Assembly (NCBI RefSeq): GCF_958450345.1
Contig: NC_088781.1
Coordinates: 120,788,431-120,852,430, forward strand
Direction of reading: 5' to 3'
Source of the DNA: Calliphora vicina
Lineage: Eukaryota > Arthropoda > Insecta > Diptera > Calliphoridae
Length of the DNA stretch: 64,000 nt
Numbering within the stretch: the first letter of the stretch is position 1; each line of letters starts with the position of its first letter. Of the stretch, positions 24,540-35,706 are shown piece after piece. Below the pieces are notes generated by a model. The model was not told where the DNA came from and made no database searches. It was given only the letters and a program-made list of their open reading frames with translations. A program made the position numbers and the translations under genes.

Positions 24540-25400
24540 CAAGGTTTTAAAAGTTTGGGATTAATTTGGCCCCTTGTATGAAAGAGAGTGACAAAAATAG
24601 TAACAATAAAGATAAAGTTTGGGCTTAATAAAATATTACAAAATTTGTCATTTGACCTTCATGATTTAAGGGTCAAAGATTTTAGTAAAACTTATCTGGA
24701 CTATAATATTCAGCGAAGGTATATAAATTGGCCGTATTCACCGGAATTCGGAAAAAATATGTTCTTCCCGAAATGCGTAAAATTCACATCGCAGGTACGG
24801 AAAAACTTTAGGAGGTATATCCACAATAAATCCCAAAGAGATATTCCAAAAATTCAAAAATTTATTTAATAAAATTTAAAAAAAAAAATTAAATTCAGTT
24901 TCGAAGAAGAATTTAACCAAAAAATCTGGGCAAAAATGCAAACATTAATTTAAGGAAATTTAAAAAACTAAGTTCACGACTCGATAGACAACAAAATTCT
25001 GCATCATATTGTGAATTTTCAAGTCTTGTAGTTTTGAGACGTTGCAAACCAAAAAAATTAACGACCAGCTTTAAAAAAAAAATTAATAACTAATCAAACC
25101 TAAATATCTCCTACAAACCTAAATATGCCTACACATGTAGGCATCTTTTTTGTAGGTCTTCTTAAGAACTATTTATACTTTTAATTCATTCGAATTATAA
25201 ATGGATTTGGGGCGATTTTTTTTTAAACAAATTTAGACCCGAGGTGACAAATTTGAGGTAACACGCACTGGCCCCCATGACCCCTAGGAAGCTGATCAAC
25301 TGTAAATCAACTCGAAAGCACCTCTGCTCTAACCATGTGAAATTTCGTAGCGATATCTCCATTAAAATCGGAGATGATAAATCAGACTGCTGTACATTTT
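24540..25400. mobile_element. Old transposon relic related to two other elements in the window
   Basis: The segment near 24645-24830 (TTTGACCTTCATGATTTAAG, GGACTATAATATTC, GCAGGTACGGAAAAAC) matches the arms of the palindromic element at 35707-37822 in order. The segment near 25095-25240 (AAACCTAAATATCTCC, TTTGTAGGTCTTCTTAAG, ATAAATGG, GGCGATTTTTTTT) matches the interior of the inverted 2.4-kb elements near 52955-53085. It may be one older family that gave rise to both, or two nested fragments. Confidence 0.6.
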
Positions 25401-26778
25401 AAGATAAATCATCCCAAATATATAATAAATATTGAAAACCATCCTCAAAATATACTTACAAGGAGCTGTTGCATATAAATAACTAAATTTAAATCTATTT
25501 GAAAGAATTTTCTTCAACTAAAAATAAATTAGTACTTCATAGCTTTACATTAAAATTCTATTTGTTAAACATTTCAAAATATCCAAAACAAAACTGAATA
25601 CATACATTTCAAATGTGGTGATTTTTTTTTGTGCTGAGTTTATAAACTCTTTGCCATACAAATAAAAAACAATTGTATTCATATGAAAATGTGGTTAAAA
25701 CAACATTTAATGCTCATGTTACGAATCATGGTTAACAAGGGAAATGGTAATTGAAAATTTTTACTCCATGAACACTGACACACTGTTAGAATTACTTACA
25801 TGTCCTGGTAGTATTGGTAGTACTAAGTAAGTAACTAAGTAAGTAGTAGCTGTAACACAGTGAGTATTACTAGTTGTTAGAGAGGAATAAAACAAAAAAA
25901 ACATCAAGTTTATAAGGATTAGAATAACAACTAGATACGAAAGGGAAATGAAATACAAACTCACACTTATTCACATAAATATGCATTACACTCACACATG
26001 TTTACAAGCACAATACATTGAAAGAATGAAGCCACTGACAATGAGACATTTACATAGACAAACAAAGGACGTCATACTCATACTCGCACTCACACAAAAT
26101 GAGTCTCAGAGACAGTGTATTTTTAAACAAATGTAACCATTAACTTTGACGTTCAAATACGAGGAATATTTGAAAAGTAATTTTCAAATTAAAGACTAAA
26201 AAATACTAAAAACTGTGACAACTGGTAAAACTATTAGTGCAGAGTTCAAGAAATCGTATTATTTGACAGGAATGAAGTAATTTAAATAATATTCTGGAGA
26301 TCTAAAAGAAACTGGGGTTTAAATTTAATTTCTTGTGAAATAACTTTTCATCCTGTCTTTATTCTATTATATGACATTAACAATCAAGTAGTTATGTAAA
26401 TGTGTAAGTATATATACTCCGATACCTTACACATTTATTACTACATTTATATGTAATGGGATTTTTTCCTTTTTTTTATGTTTAATGTGTGGATTATTAC
26501 AATTTAAATTGTTGAGATTGCAGAAAATCCATACAAATGAAATGAAAAATCACTGAAAAAATAAAAATAAAATCCCAGAACAAAAGAGTGAAAATAAAGT
26601 TTTCGTATTTATACTCGTATGAATAAAACTGAACAACAAAACAAAAAAAAAAGTAAAGAAAAATGATTTATGTGCATGTACATGAAATATAACAATGAAT
26701 TAATTTGTCTCTTCATATTTTAATGGTTGCTGGTCATGAATTCGAGTTAATGAGACCAACAAAAAAAGTAAAATTTCC
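25401..26778. other. Gene-free DNA before the 12-mer satellite
   Basis: Short spurious frames and a small AAGTAAGTAACTAAGTAAG run near 25825. No gene supported. Confidence 0.5.
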
Positions 26779-27586
26779 AGTTCAGATTCTAGATCAGATT
26801 CTAGTTCAGATTCTAGTTCAGATTCTAGTTCAGATTCTAGTTCAGATTCTAGTTCAGATTCTAGTTCAGATTCTAGTTCAGATTCTAGTTCAGATTCTAG
26901 TTCAGATTCTAGTTCAGATTCTAGTTCAGATTCTAGTTCAGATTCTAGTTCAGATTCTAGTTCAGATTCTAGTTCAGATTCTAGTTCAGATTCTAGTTCA
27001 GATTCTAGTTCAGATTCTAGTTCAGATTCTAGTTCAGATTCTAGTTCAGATTCTAGTTCAGATTCTAGTTCAGATTCTAGTTCAGATTCTAGTTCAGATT
27101 CTAGTTCAGATTCTAGTTCAGATTCTAGTTCAGATTCTAGTTCAGATTCTAGTTCAGATTCTAGTTCAGATTCTAGTTCAGATTCTAGTTCAGATTCTAG
27201 TTCAGATTCTAGTTCAGATTCTAGTTCAGATTCTAGTTCAGATTCTAGTTCAGATTCTAGTTCAGATTCTAGTTCAGATTCTAGTTCAGATTCTAGTTCA
27301 GATTCTAGTTCAGATTCTAGTTCAGATTCTAGTTCAGATTCTAGTTCAGATTCTAGTTCAGATTCTAGTTCAGATTCTAGTTCAGATTCTAGTTCAGATT
27401 CTAGTTCAGATTCTAGTTCAGATTCTAGTTCAGATTCTAGTTCAGATTCTAGTTCAGATTCTAGTTCAGATTCTAGTTCAGATTCTAGTTCAGATTCTAG
27501 TTCAGATTCTAGTTCAGATTCTAGTTCAGATTCTAGTTCAGATTCTAGTTCAGATTCTAGTTCAGATTCTAGTTCAGATTCTAGTT
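26779..27586 (+). repeat. 12-mer satellite (TCTAGTTCAGAT)n, about 66 units
   Basis: Homogeneous array of TCTAGTTCAGAT. The first unit at the left edge differs (TCTAGATCAGAT), which is one step closer to the decayed 12-mer at 20126-20300. The long open frame through it (repeating VQIL) exists only because the 12-bp period keeps frame; it is not a gene. Confidence 0.97.
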
Positions 27587-29838
27587 CAGTTCTAGTTCAG
27601 TTCTAGTTCAGTTCTAGTTCAGTTCTAGTTCAGTTCTAGTTCAGTTCTAGTTCAGTTCTAGTTCAGTTCTAGTTCAGTTCTAGTTCAGTTCTAGTTCAGT
27701 TCTAGTTCAGTTCTAGTTCAGTTCTAGTTCAGTTCTAGTTCAGTTCTAGTTCAGTTCTAGTTCAGTTCTAGTTCAGTTCTAGTTCAGTTCTAGTTCAGTT
27801 CTAGTTCAGTTCTAGTTCAGTTCTAGTTCAGTTCTAGTTCAGTTCTAGTTCAGTTCTAGTTCAGTTCTAGTTCAGTTCTAGTTCAGTTCTAGTTCAGTTC
27901 TAGTTCAGTTCTAGTTCAGTTCTAGTTCAGTTCTAGTTCAGTTCTAGTTCAGTTCTAGTTCAGTTCTAGTTCAGTTCTAGTTCAGTTCTAGTTCAGTTCT
28001 AGTTCAGTTCTAGTTCAGTTCTAGTTCAGTTCTAGTTCAGTTCTAGTTCAGTTCTAGTTCAGTTCTAGTTCAGTTCTAGTTCAGTTCTAGTTCAGTTCTA
28101 GTTCAGTTCTAGTTCAGTTCTAGTTCAGTTCTAGTTCAGTTCTAGTTCAGTTCTAGTTCAGTTCTAGTTCAGTTCTAATTCAGTTCTAGTTCAGTTCTAG
28201 TTCAGTTCTAGTTCAGTTCTAGTTCAGTTCTAGTTCAGTTCTAGTTCAGTTCTAGTTCAGTTCTAGTTCAGTTCTAGTTCAGTTCTAGTTCAGTTCTAGT
28301 TCAGTTCTAGTTCAGTTCTAGTTCAGTTCTAGTTCAGTTCTAGTTCAGTTCTAGTTCAGTTCTAGTTCAGTTCTAGTTCAGTTCTAGTTCAGTTCTAGTT
28401 CAGTTCTAGTTCAGTTCTTGTTCAGTTCTTGTTCAGTTCTAGTTCAGTTCTAGTTCAGTTCTAGTTCAGTTCTAGTTCAGTTCTAGTTCAGTTCTAGTTC
28501 AGTTCTAGTTCAGTTCTAGTTCAGTTCTAGTTCAGTTCTAGTTCAGTTCTAGTTCAGTTCTAGTTCAGTTCTAGTTCAGTTCTAGTTCAGTTCTAGTTCA
28601 GTTCTAGTTCAGTTCTAGTTCAGTTCTAGTTCAGTTCTAGTTCAGTTCTAGTTCAGTTCTAGTTCAGTTCTAGTTCAGTTCTAGTTCAGTTCTAGTTCAG
28701 TTCTAGTTCAGTTCTAGTTCAGTTCTAGTTCAGTTCTAGTTCAGTTCTAGTTCAGTTCTAGTTCAGTTCTAGTTCAGTTCTAGTTCAGTTCTAGTTCAGT
28801 TCTAGTTCAGTTCTAGTTCAGTTCTAGTTCAGTTCTAGTTCAGTTCTAGTTCAGTTCTAGTTCAGTTCTAGTTCAGTTCTAGTTCAGTTCTAGTTCAGTT
28901 CTAGTTCAGTTCTAGTTCAGTTCTAGTTCAGTTCTAGTTCAGTTCTAGTTCAGTTCTAGTTCAGTTCTAGTTCAGTTCTAGTTCAGTTCTAGTTCAGTTC
29001 TAGTTCAGTTCTAGTTCAGTTCTAGTTCAGTTCTAGTTCAGTTCTAGTTCAGTTCTAGTTCAGTTCTAGTTCAGTTCTAGTTCAGTTCTAGTTCAGTTCT
29101 AGTTCAGTTCTAGTTCAGTTCTAGTTCAGTTCTAGTTCAGTTCTAGTTCAGTTCTAGTTCAGTTCTAGTTCAGTTCTAGTTCAGTTCTAGTTCAGTTCTA
29201 GTTCAGTTCTAGTTCAGTTCTAGTTCAGTTCTAGTTCAGTTCTAGTTCAGTTCTAGTTCAGTTCTAGTTCAGTTCTAGTTCAGTTCTAGTTCAGTTCTAG
29301 TTCAGTTCTAGTTCAGTTCTAGTTCAGTTCTAGTTCAGTTCTAGTTCAGTTCTAGTTCAGTTCTAGTTCAGTTCTAGTTCAGTTCTAGTTCAGTTCTAGT
29401 TCAGTTCTAGTTCAGTTCTAGTTCAGTTCTAGTTCAGTTCTAGTTCAGTTCTAGTTCAGTTCTAGTTCAGTTCTAGTTCAGTTCTAGTTCAGTTCTAGTT
29501 CAGTTCTAGTTCAGTTCTAGTTCAGTTCTAGTTCAGTTCTAGTTCAGTTCTAGTTCAGTTCTAGTTTAGTTCTAGTTCAGTTCTAGTTCAGTTCTATTTC
29601 AGTTCTAGTTCAGTTCTAGTTCAGTTCTAGTTCAGTTCTAGTTCAGTTCTAGTTCAGTTCTATTTCAGTTCTAGTTCAGTTCTAGTTCAGTTCTAGTTCA
29701 GTTCTAGTTCAGTTCTAGTTCAGTTCTAGTTCAGTTCTAGTTCAGTTCTAGTTCAGTTCTAGTTCAGTTCTAGTTCAGTTCTAGTTCAGTTCTAGTTCAG
29801 TTCTAGTTCAGTTCGGTTCAGTTTCAGTTCACTTCTGT
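27587..29838 (+). repeat. 11-mer satellite (TCTAGTTCAGT)n, about 200 units
   Basis: This directly continues the 12-mer array. The unit is the same sequence with one A lost (CAGATTCT becomes CAGTTCT), and the change from 12 to 11 bp is complete at one point, with no mixing. Scattered variants include TCTAATTC near 28177, an adjacent identical pair TCTTGTTC near 28417-28430, CTAGTTTAG near 29565, and CTATTTCAG near 29594 and 29661. Variants cluster towards the right end, which dissolves into GTTCGGTTCAGTTTCAGTTC at 29811-29838. Confidence 0.97.
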
Positions 29839-30949
29839 TCATTAGTGGATTTTGTTCACTGAAAATAGAAATAAAATCTTTTGCAGATTTCTAGATCCAT
29901 AAACGATGTGTTGGTCACATTTCTCACAATTTGTGTAACTGAATAACAAGAAAAAACAAAAAACACTCTCCAACTTGAGCGTTCGTTGTTGATATTATTT
30001 TGTGGTGGTGGTCAACAACAAAAGAAACGCCACCGGATCTGCATGCACTCTCATACACACACAATAATGTAATGCGTTGTTCAACAATAAATGGAAATGT
30101 ACCATAAATGTTGTCCAGTGGATAAAAGTAAGTAAGTACTTGCATGCTACAAGGACAGTTTATGAATACGGGGAGTCACAGAGATTTTTGCTCATTTTTT
30201 GTCATTCATTGAAAGTGGAAGTGTTAAAGTTTATGTAAGTTTTATTTTATGTATTACATTGTTTCATTTACTACACTTCCAGTTACTGTTGCAACTTGTA
30301 GTCCTGAAACTGATTTGCATTTTATTTAATGGAGTATTTTGTATGTTGGAATAAACGCTTGAAAATTGCCTGCATATATGTATATTACTGGGAGTTTTCG
30401 TAAAAGTATTGTTATTATTCAGTGTTTTTTTTTAATTTTGTTATTGTTTCTTTTTCTGTTTTGGTATTCAAGATTATTGTGTTTTAAGGACCATGTAAAC
30501 AAGAGGAAATTATATGGTTGAATTGGTCAGATTAAAGGCAGTGGCTATTAAATCAATTTATTTTTAATGGTTAAAATGCAAATTGGTTATTTAAGTTTTA
30601 AAATCTTATAGAATTCCTTTAGTTTTTACTTAATAAAAATTGTTTTTTAACAATTCAATGCCTTAAGATAATTAAATAATAAATTCTTACTAACTAATCT
30701 AAATTCTAATTTTAGAGACCACAGTTTAGATCACAATCTTATTCCTAAATACCTGGACATGATATTGAACAGGACTTTGTTGTTCAACAAACACATTGTA
30801 AATATAGCAGAAAAATTTCAAACACAATCAGCATCATGCCTGTTTTCTGCGATCTGCATCTCTTAGTTGACTATATTATTATGCCAATCACACAGGCCAC
30901 AAATTGGAAAAATTGGACTCACAGTTAAATACGTCAATCTATATGAATC
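29839..30949. other. Gene-free DNA
   Basis: No coding segment, RNA gene or transposon end recognised. Confidence 0.5.
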
Positions 30950-33170
30950 AAATGCAAAAAGTTTCTTTATTTACGATCACTAAATGATCAAAGATTGATT
31001 TTCATATTCGATAACTAAACGAACCATGACCATGAGCTTAATCTTAGACTAGTTTATCGTAAACGGTTTATCTTAATCTTTGATCAAAAAATAATCCACG
31101 ATTGAGCTTCAACTTTGACCTCAAAATGAAGTGGTTGACGATTGTTCTTCGATCACGAACTGGTCCAGATTGATCTTAATCTTAGATCACTAACAGAATT
31201 TTTATTATTCTTTCATCACTAAGTGGTTCACGATTAAGCATCATCATAGATCTCGAAATGGTCACCAATTATGCTTAGAACTAAATGTTCCACTTTTGAA
31301 AGTAGCCTTAGATCACTAAATGTTTCACGATTGAAACTGGACTTAGATCACTAAATTATCCACGATTAGATTTCGAAATTGTAAACAATTGAGCTTCATC
31401 TAAAATCACCAAATGATTCACGATTGAAATAAGTATTAGATTGCTAATAATCCAAGATTCAGCTTCATCTTAGATCTCGAAATGATTCACGATTGCACTT
31501 ATTTTTAGCATCATCTAAGTGCAATAAATGGGCCGCAATTGAAATAATTCTTATGTCACTAAATGATACATGATTGAGCTTCACTTTAGATATTGAAACC
31601 ATCCACGAAATGGTCATCTTACATTACGAAGAGGTCCACGATTTATCTTGATCTTAGATCAATTAATTAGTCAATATTGAGATTCATCATAGATCAAGAA
31701 ATAGTCCGCGATTTAGCTTCATCTAACATCACTAAATTCTCCACGATTGAGCTTTATCTTAGACCACTGAATGATTTATTAATAAACTTTGTCTCAAGAA
31801 CGATTCACTATTGAGCTTCATCGGCTGCGATACTTTGAATGCTACCACTCGTCATATATGAAAAATGCAAGTATTCGTGAACTGCTGACTTCGCAAAATC
31901 CTACGTGTATTCTGGCCGAGAACCATATCTAATCATACGCTCTGCGAAAAAAACAGAACAACAAATCAAATCGATTGAAATAAAGAGACGAAAATGGCGT
32001 TGGATTGGCTACATCTTAGAAAGCTGTCTAAAGACATCACTAGAACTGTCATAGACTGGAACCCGCAAGGGAAAAGAAGAAAGGGACGCCCAGCTCATAC
32101 GGATTGAAGACAGATTGAGGCCAAAGTAAATATCAGTAACAAGAGTTGGGTAGAAGTGAAGGTGTTAGCACAAAATATAGATATCTTCAAACGTGCTCCT
32201 TGCAGGAACGACGGGAAATAGATATTGAGCTTCATTAAGAAAACTAAATGATCCACGATTGAACACAGTCTTTTATAACTAAATGATCTACGATTTAACT
32301 TTGTAATTGATCACTAAATGATCCACGATTGCACATAGTTTTTGATCATTGAATGATCCACGATTGAAGTTTGTCTTTGACCATTAAATGATCCACGATT
32401 GAACTTAGTTTTTAATATCTGAATGATCCTCGATTGAAGTTTGTCTTTGATCATTAAATGATCCTCGATTGAATTTAGTCTTTTATAACTAAAATAATAC
32501 ATGATTTAACTTTGCCTTTGATCACTAAATGATCCGCGTTGAACTTTATTTATGTTCACTGAATGATCCACGATTTAACTTTGTATTTGATCACTAAATG
32601 ATCCACGATTGAACATAGTCTTTGATCATTAAATGATCCACTATTGAACTTAGACTTTTATAACTAAATGATTCACGATTTAATTTTGTATTTGATCACT
32701 AAATGACCCACGATTGAACTCAGTATTTGTTCACTGAATGATCCTCAAATGAAGTTTGTCTTTGATCATTAAATGATCCTCGATTGAACTTAGTCTTTGA
32801 TCACTAAACGATCCACGATTGAACTTAGCCTTTGATTACTAAATGATCCGCGTTGAACTTTATTTATGATCACTGAATGATCATGTCTTTGATCATTAAA
32901 TAATCCACGATTTAGCTTTGTTTTTGATCACTAAACGATCCGCTGTTGAGCTTTTTTTTTTGCTCACAGAATGATCCACGATTGAACTTTGTCTTTGATC
33001 AACTTAGTCTTTGATCACACGATTCACGAATGAACCTTCTCTTTGATCACTAAATTATCCACGATTGAACGTAGTATTTGATCAATAAATAGGCCACTTC
33101 ATCTTGGATCACTAAATGATATACGGTTGAATTTCAGTTTAGATCTCGAAATTGTCCACGATTCCTAGTC
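30950..33170 (+). repeat. Diverged minisatellite A, core CCACGATTGA, period about 35 bp
   Basis: Dozens of imperfect units resemble GATCACTAAATGATCCACGA followed by TTGAACTTAGTCTTT. The left part (to about 31800) is more decayed and often reads TTAGATCACTAAATG with GAGCTTCATC. The right part (32230-33080) is more regular. It is interrupted by a LINE fragment at 31822-32223. No open frame runs through it. Confidence 0.9.
31822..32223 (+). pseudogene. 5'-truncated LINE fragment inside minisatellite A
   Basis: The plus strand encodes KRRKWRWIGYI, then one frame away ITRTVIDWNPQGKRRKGRP and, after a stop, QIEAKVNISNKSWVEVKVLA. This is the C-terminal end of a widespread animal LINE ORF2 type (WRWIGH...WNPQGKRKRGRP...W.L...A). 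Stops and a frameshift show it is dead. ATTGAGCTTCAT flanks it on both sides (31810-31821 and 32224-32235), which would be a 12-bp target duplication, although this motif also recurs in the array itself. Confidence 0.8.
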
Positions 33171-34854
33171 AATTCAGTATATTTGCAAAACAAAATTTAT
33201 TTACACATGTTGTGTTTTAACGCATTTCAAGTTGCAGTTAGTTAGTTTAACCAAGTTTATACATTTCATATGTATTTGAACGTGCTAATATACATACTGT
33301 TGCTGTATAAGTTGTGTCTACATATAGATATGTCTGTTTAGTTCCCACTTTTACCTGTTTATGTTAAAATTTTTACGCAAACATGTTGGTAATTTTTTGT
33401 TAAGACTGAATGTTGATATACATAAACGTAGCACGAGCTTGTAGTCATTAAAGCTTAAAGTTTTACAAATTGCTATGAAAGTACGTTTCTGTGCGAGTAT
33501 TTAGTAATGGTATTATTTTAATTAGCTGCCACTTGTTAAAGTGTTTTTTTAAGCAAATGACCATATACTTACTACAACATGTGGCAGGACTTAGTAGTTA
33601 AATAAGAAAGTCAACTAAACAGTTCGAAATTAAAAAAATTACTTAGAATTAAGCAGAATTTGAATAAGAAATGGTAATTACGTAAGGACCAAGAAGTGTA
33701 TCAATTATTGCAAAAAATACATGAATATCCTTTTTCTCTTGTTTTTAATAAAAATTTCAGTTTATTTTCAATATTTTCTCATTACTTCTTCTTTATTAAA
33801 CAAGTAATATATTTCCTTAAAAATGTCATACTATCAAATCCCTTAAAATGAATCTATTACACACAATTTCACACTCCTTACATACATTTTCTCACAATTT
33901 GAACTTGCCAACTGGCCACTTCACATCTTTAACAACTGCACAAAACTTTTAACAACCAACAACAGCATTAACAGGTCTCTGTCCCATCGACTGGCATATT
34001 TTGCATTTGGTAATTCGTATCCTATAGAAAGAACCCTTTTTTTTTGTTGTTGGTCTACAAACAAAATTGAACTAAATGTTCAAAATTGTGTGACACAATT
34101 TGTTATTTTTTTTTTTGCTTTAGGTTCCTTACTCTCGAACAGCAATTGCAGCCATAGCAGTCGATGCAAATGTGTCACAGTTGTTTTTGCTATAGAATTA
34201 AATGAAAACAATTGGGGAAAAAAAATAAAATGTTACAACGAAATTGCAACATGATCTGTTAAATAGATTAAATTTATATATATTTTTTTCTTGTGTGTGT
34301 GTGTGTTCTGTTTATTGGACTTGAATTGAAAATGAAAACGAAAGAGAAGAAAATATTTTTTTTTTGCCATTATTATTTGTCTATGTGTCAGTCAATTGGT
34401 TTGACTGTAGCCCATGTACTTTTAGTTTTAAGTCTTGTTAAAACGAAATGAAATTTTAAATATGCAAATCTGTTGTTGATGATAATAATGATTATCAAGA
34501 GTTTAATCATCATGATGTTGTAGCAAAAAAGTATTGTAAAAACTGATAAAGTTTCTTTACAAAAAAAATAAAAAAAAAACTATTCCTCTTTTGTGTGCAG
34601 TTTTTCTCCTAAGAAATATTTTTGTCTATTTTGATGTTAAATGGCACGAACGAATTTGTATGTGAAAATATTTTGAATATAAACAGAGATGCTTACAAAG
34701 AATAAAACTAAATAATAATGAAAATGGAGCTAAAACCTCAACTATTATTTACCAATCTTCAAAACGACGAGTGAAAATAACAGACATTACAATTTGCACC
34801 AAATCACTACAAGTATACAGAGAGTCATCATTAGCTTAACGATCAAAATACATT
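33171..34854. other. Gene-free AT-rich DNA
   Basis: Contains a short (GT)n near 34292-34305 and long T runs. Nothing else recognised. Confidence 0.5.
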
Positions 34855-35511
34855 TAGAGAATCTCTGCATAATTTAACTTCATCTTAGACTTTTAAAAGA
34901 TTCACGATTGATGTACAATTGATGCTTATCTTGGACTACTAAAGATCTGCTATTAAAGTACAACTGATGCCTATCTTGGACTACGATTGACGCTTACCTT
35001 GGACTACTAAAGATCTGCTATTAAAGTACAACTGATGCCTATCTTGGACTACGATTGACGCTTACCTTGGACTACGATTGATGCTTAACTTGGACTACGA
35101 TTGATGCTTACCTTAGACTACTAAAAGACCCACGATTGATGCTTATCTTGGACTAATAAAAGATCCATGATTGATGTACAACTGATTCTTATCTTGGACT
35201 ACTAAAAGATCCACGATTGATGTACAATTGATGCTTACCTTGGACTACTAAAAGAACCACGATCGATGTACAATTAATGCTTACCTTGGACTACTAAAAG
35301 ATCCACGATTGATGTACAATTAAAGCTTACCTTCGACTTTTAAAAGATCCACGATTGATGTACAATTGATGCTTATCTTGGACTACTAAAAGAACCACCA
35401 TCGATGTACAATTGATGCTTATCTTGGGCTACTAATGGAAAAGATACACGATTGAACTTGATCTTAGACAACAAAAAGAACCACAATTGATGTTCATATT
35501 TGACTACTAAG
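34855..35511 (+). repeat. Diverged minisatellite B, core CCACGATTGATG, period about 46 bp
   Basis: Units combine GATCCACGATTGATGTACAA, TTGATGCTTACCTTGGACTA and CTAAAA. Some units lack the TGTACAATTGA part. Decayed units resume at 38980 after the inserted LINE. Confidence 0.88.
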
Positions 35512-35706
35512 TACAGGGCAGATCTGTTGAGACGGCTCTTCACTCGCTTTTGGCATTTGTAGATAAATCACTCGAGCACAAATAATATACATTGGTGGCC
35601 TTCTTGGGTATCGAAGGGGCCTTTAACAATATGACGCCAGATACGATTCTTCCAGATCTAGGCGGCCTGGATATAGATCAGTCTATAATCTGCTTCATAG
35701 GTAGAC

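Noticed and set aside
26705..27595. Open frame of 296 codons (repeating VQIL)
   Set aside because: By-product of the 12-bp satellite period. The frame is lost exactly where the unit changes to 11 bp.
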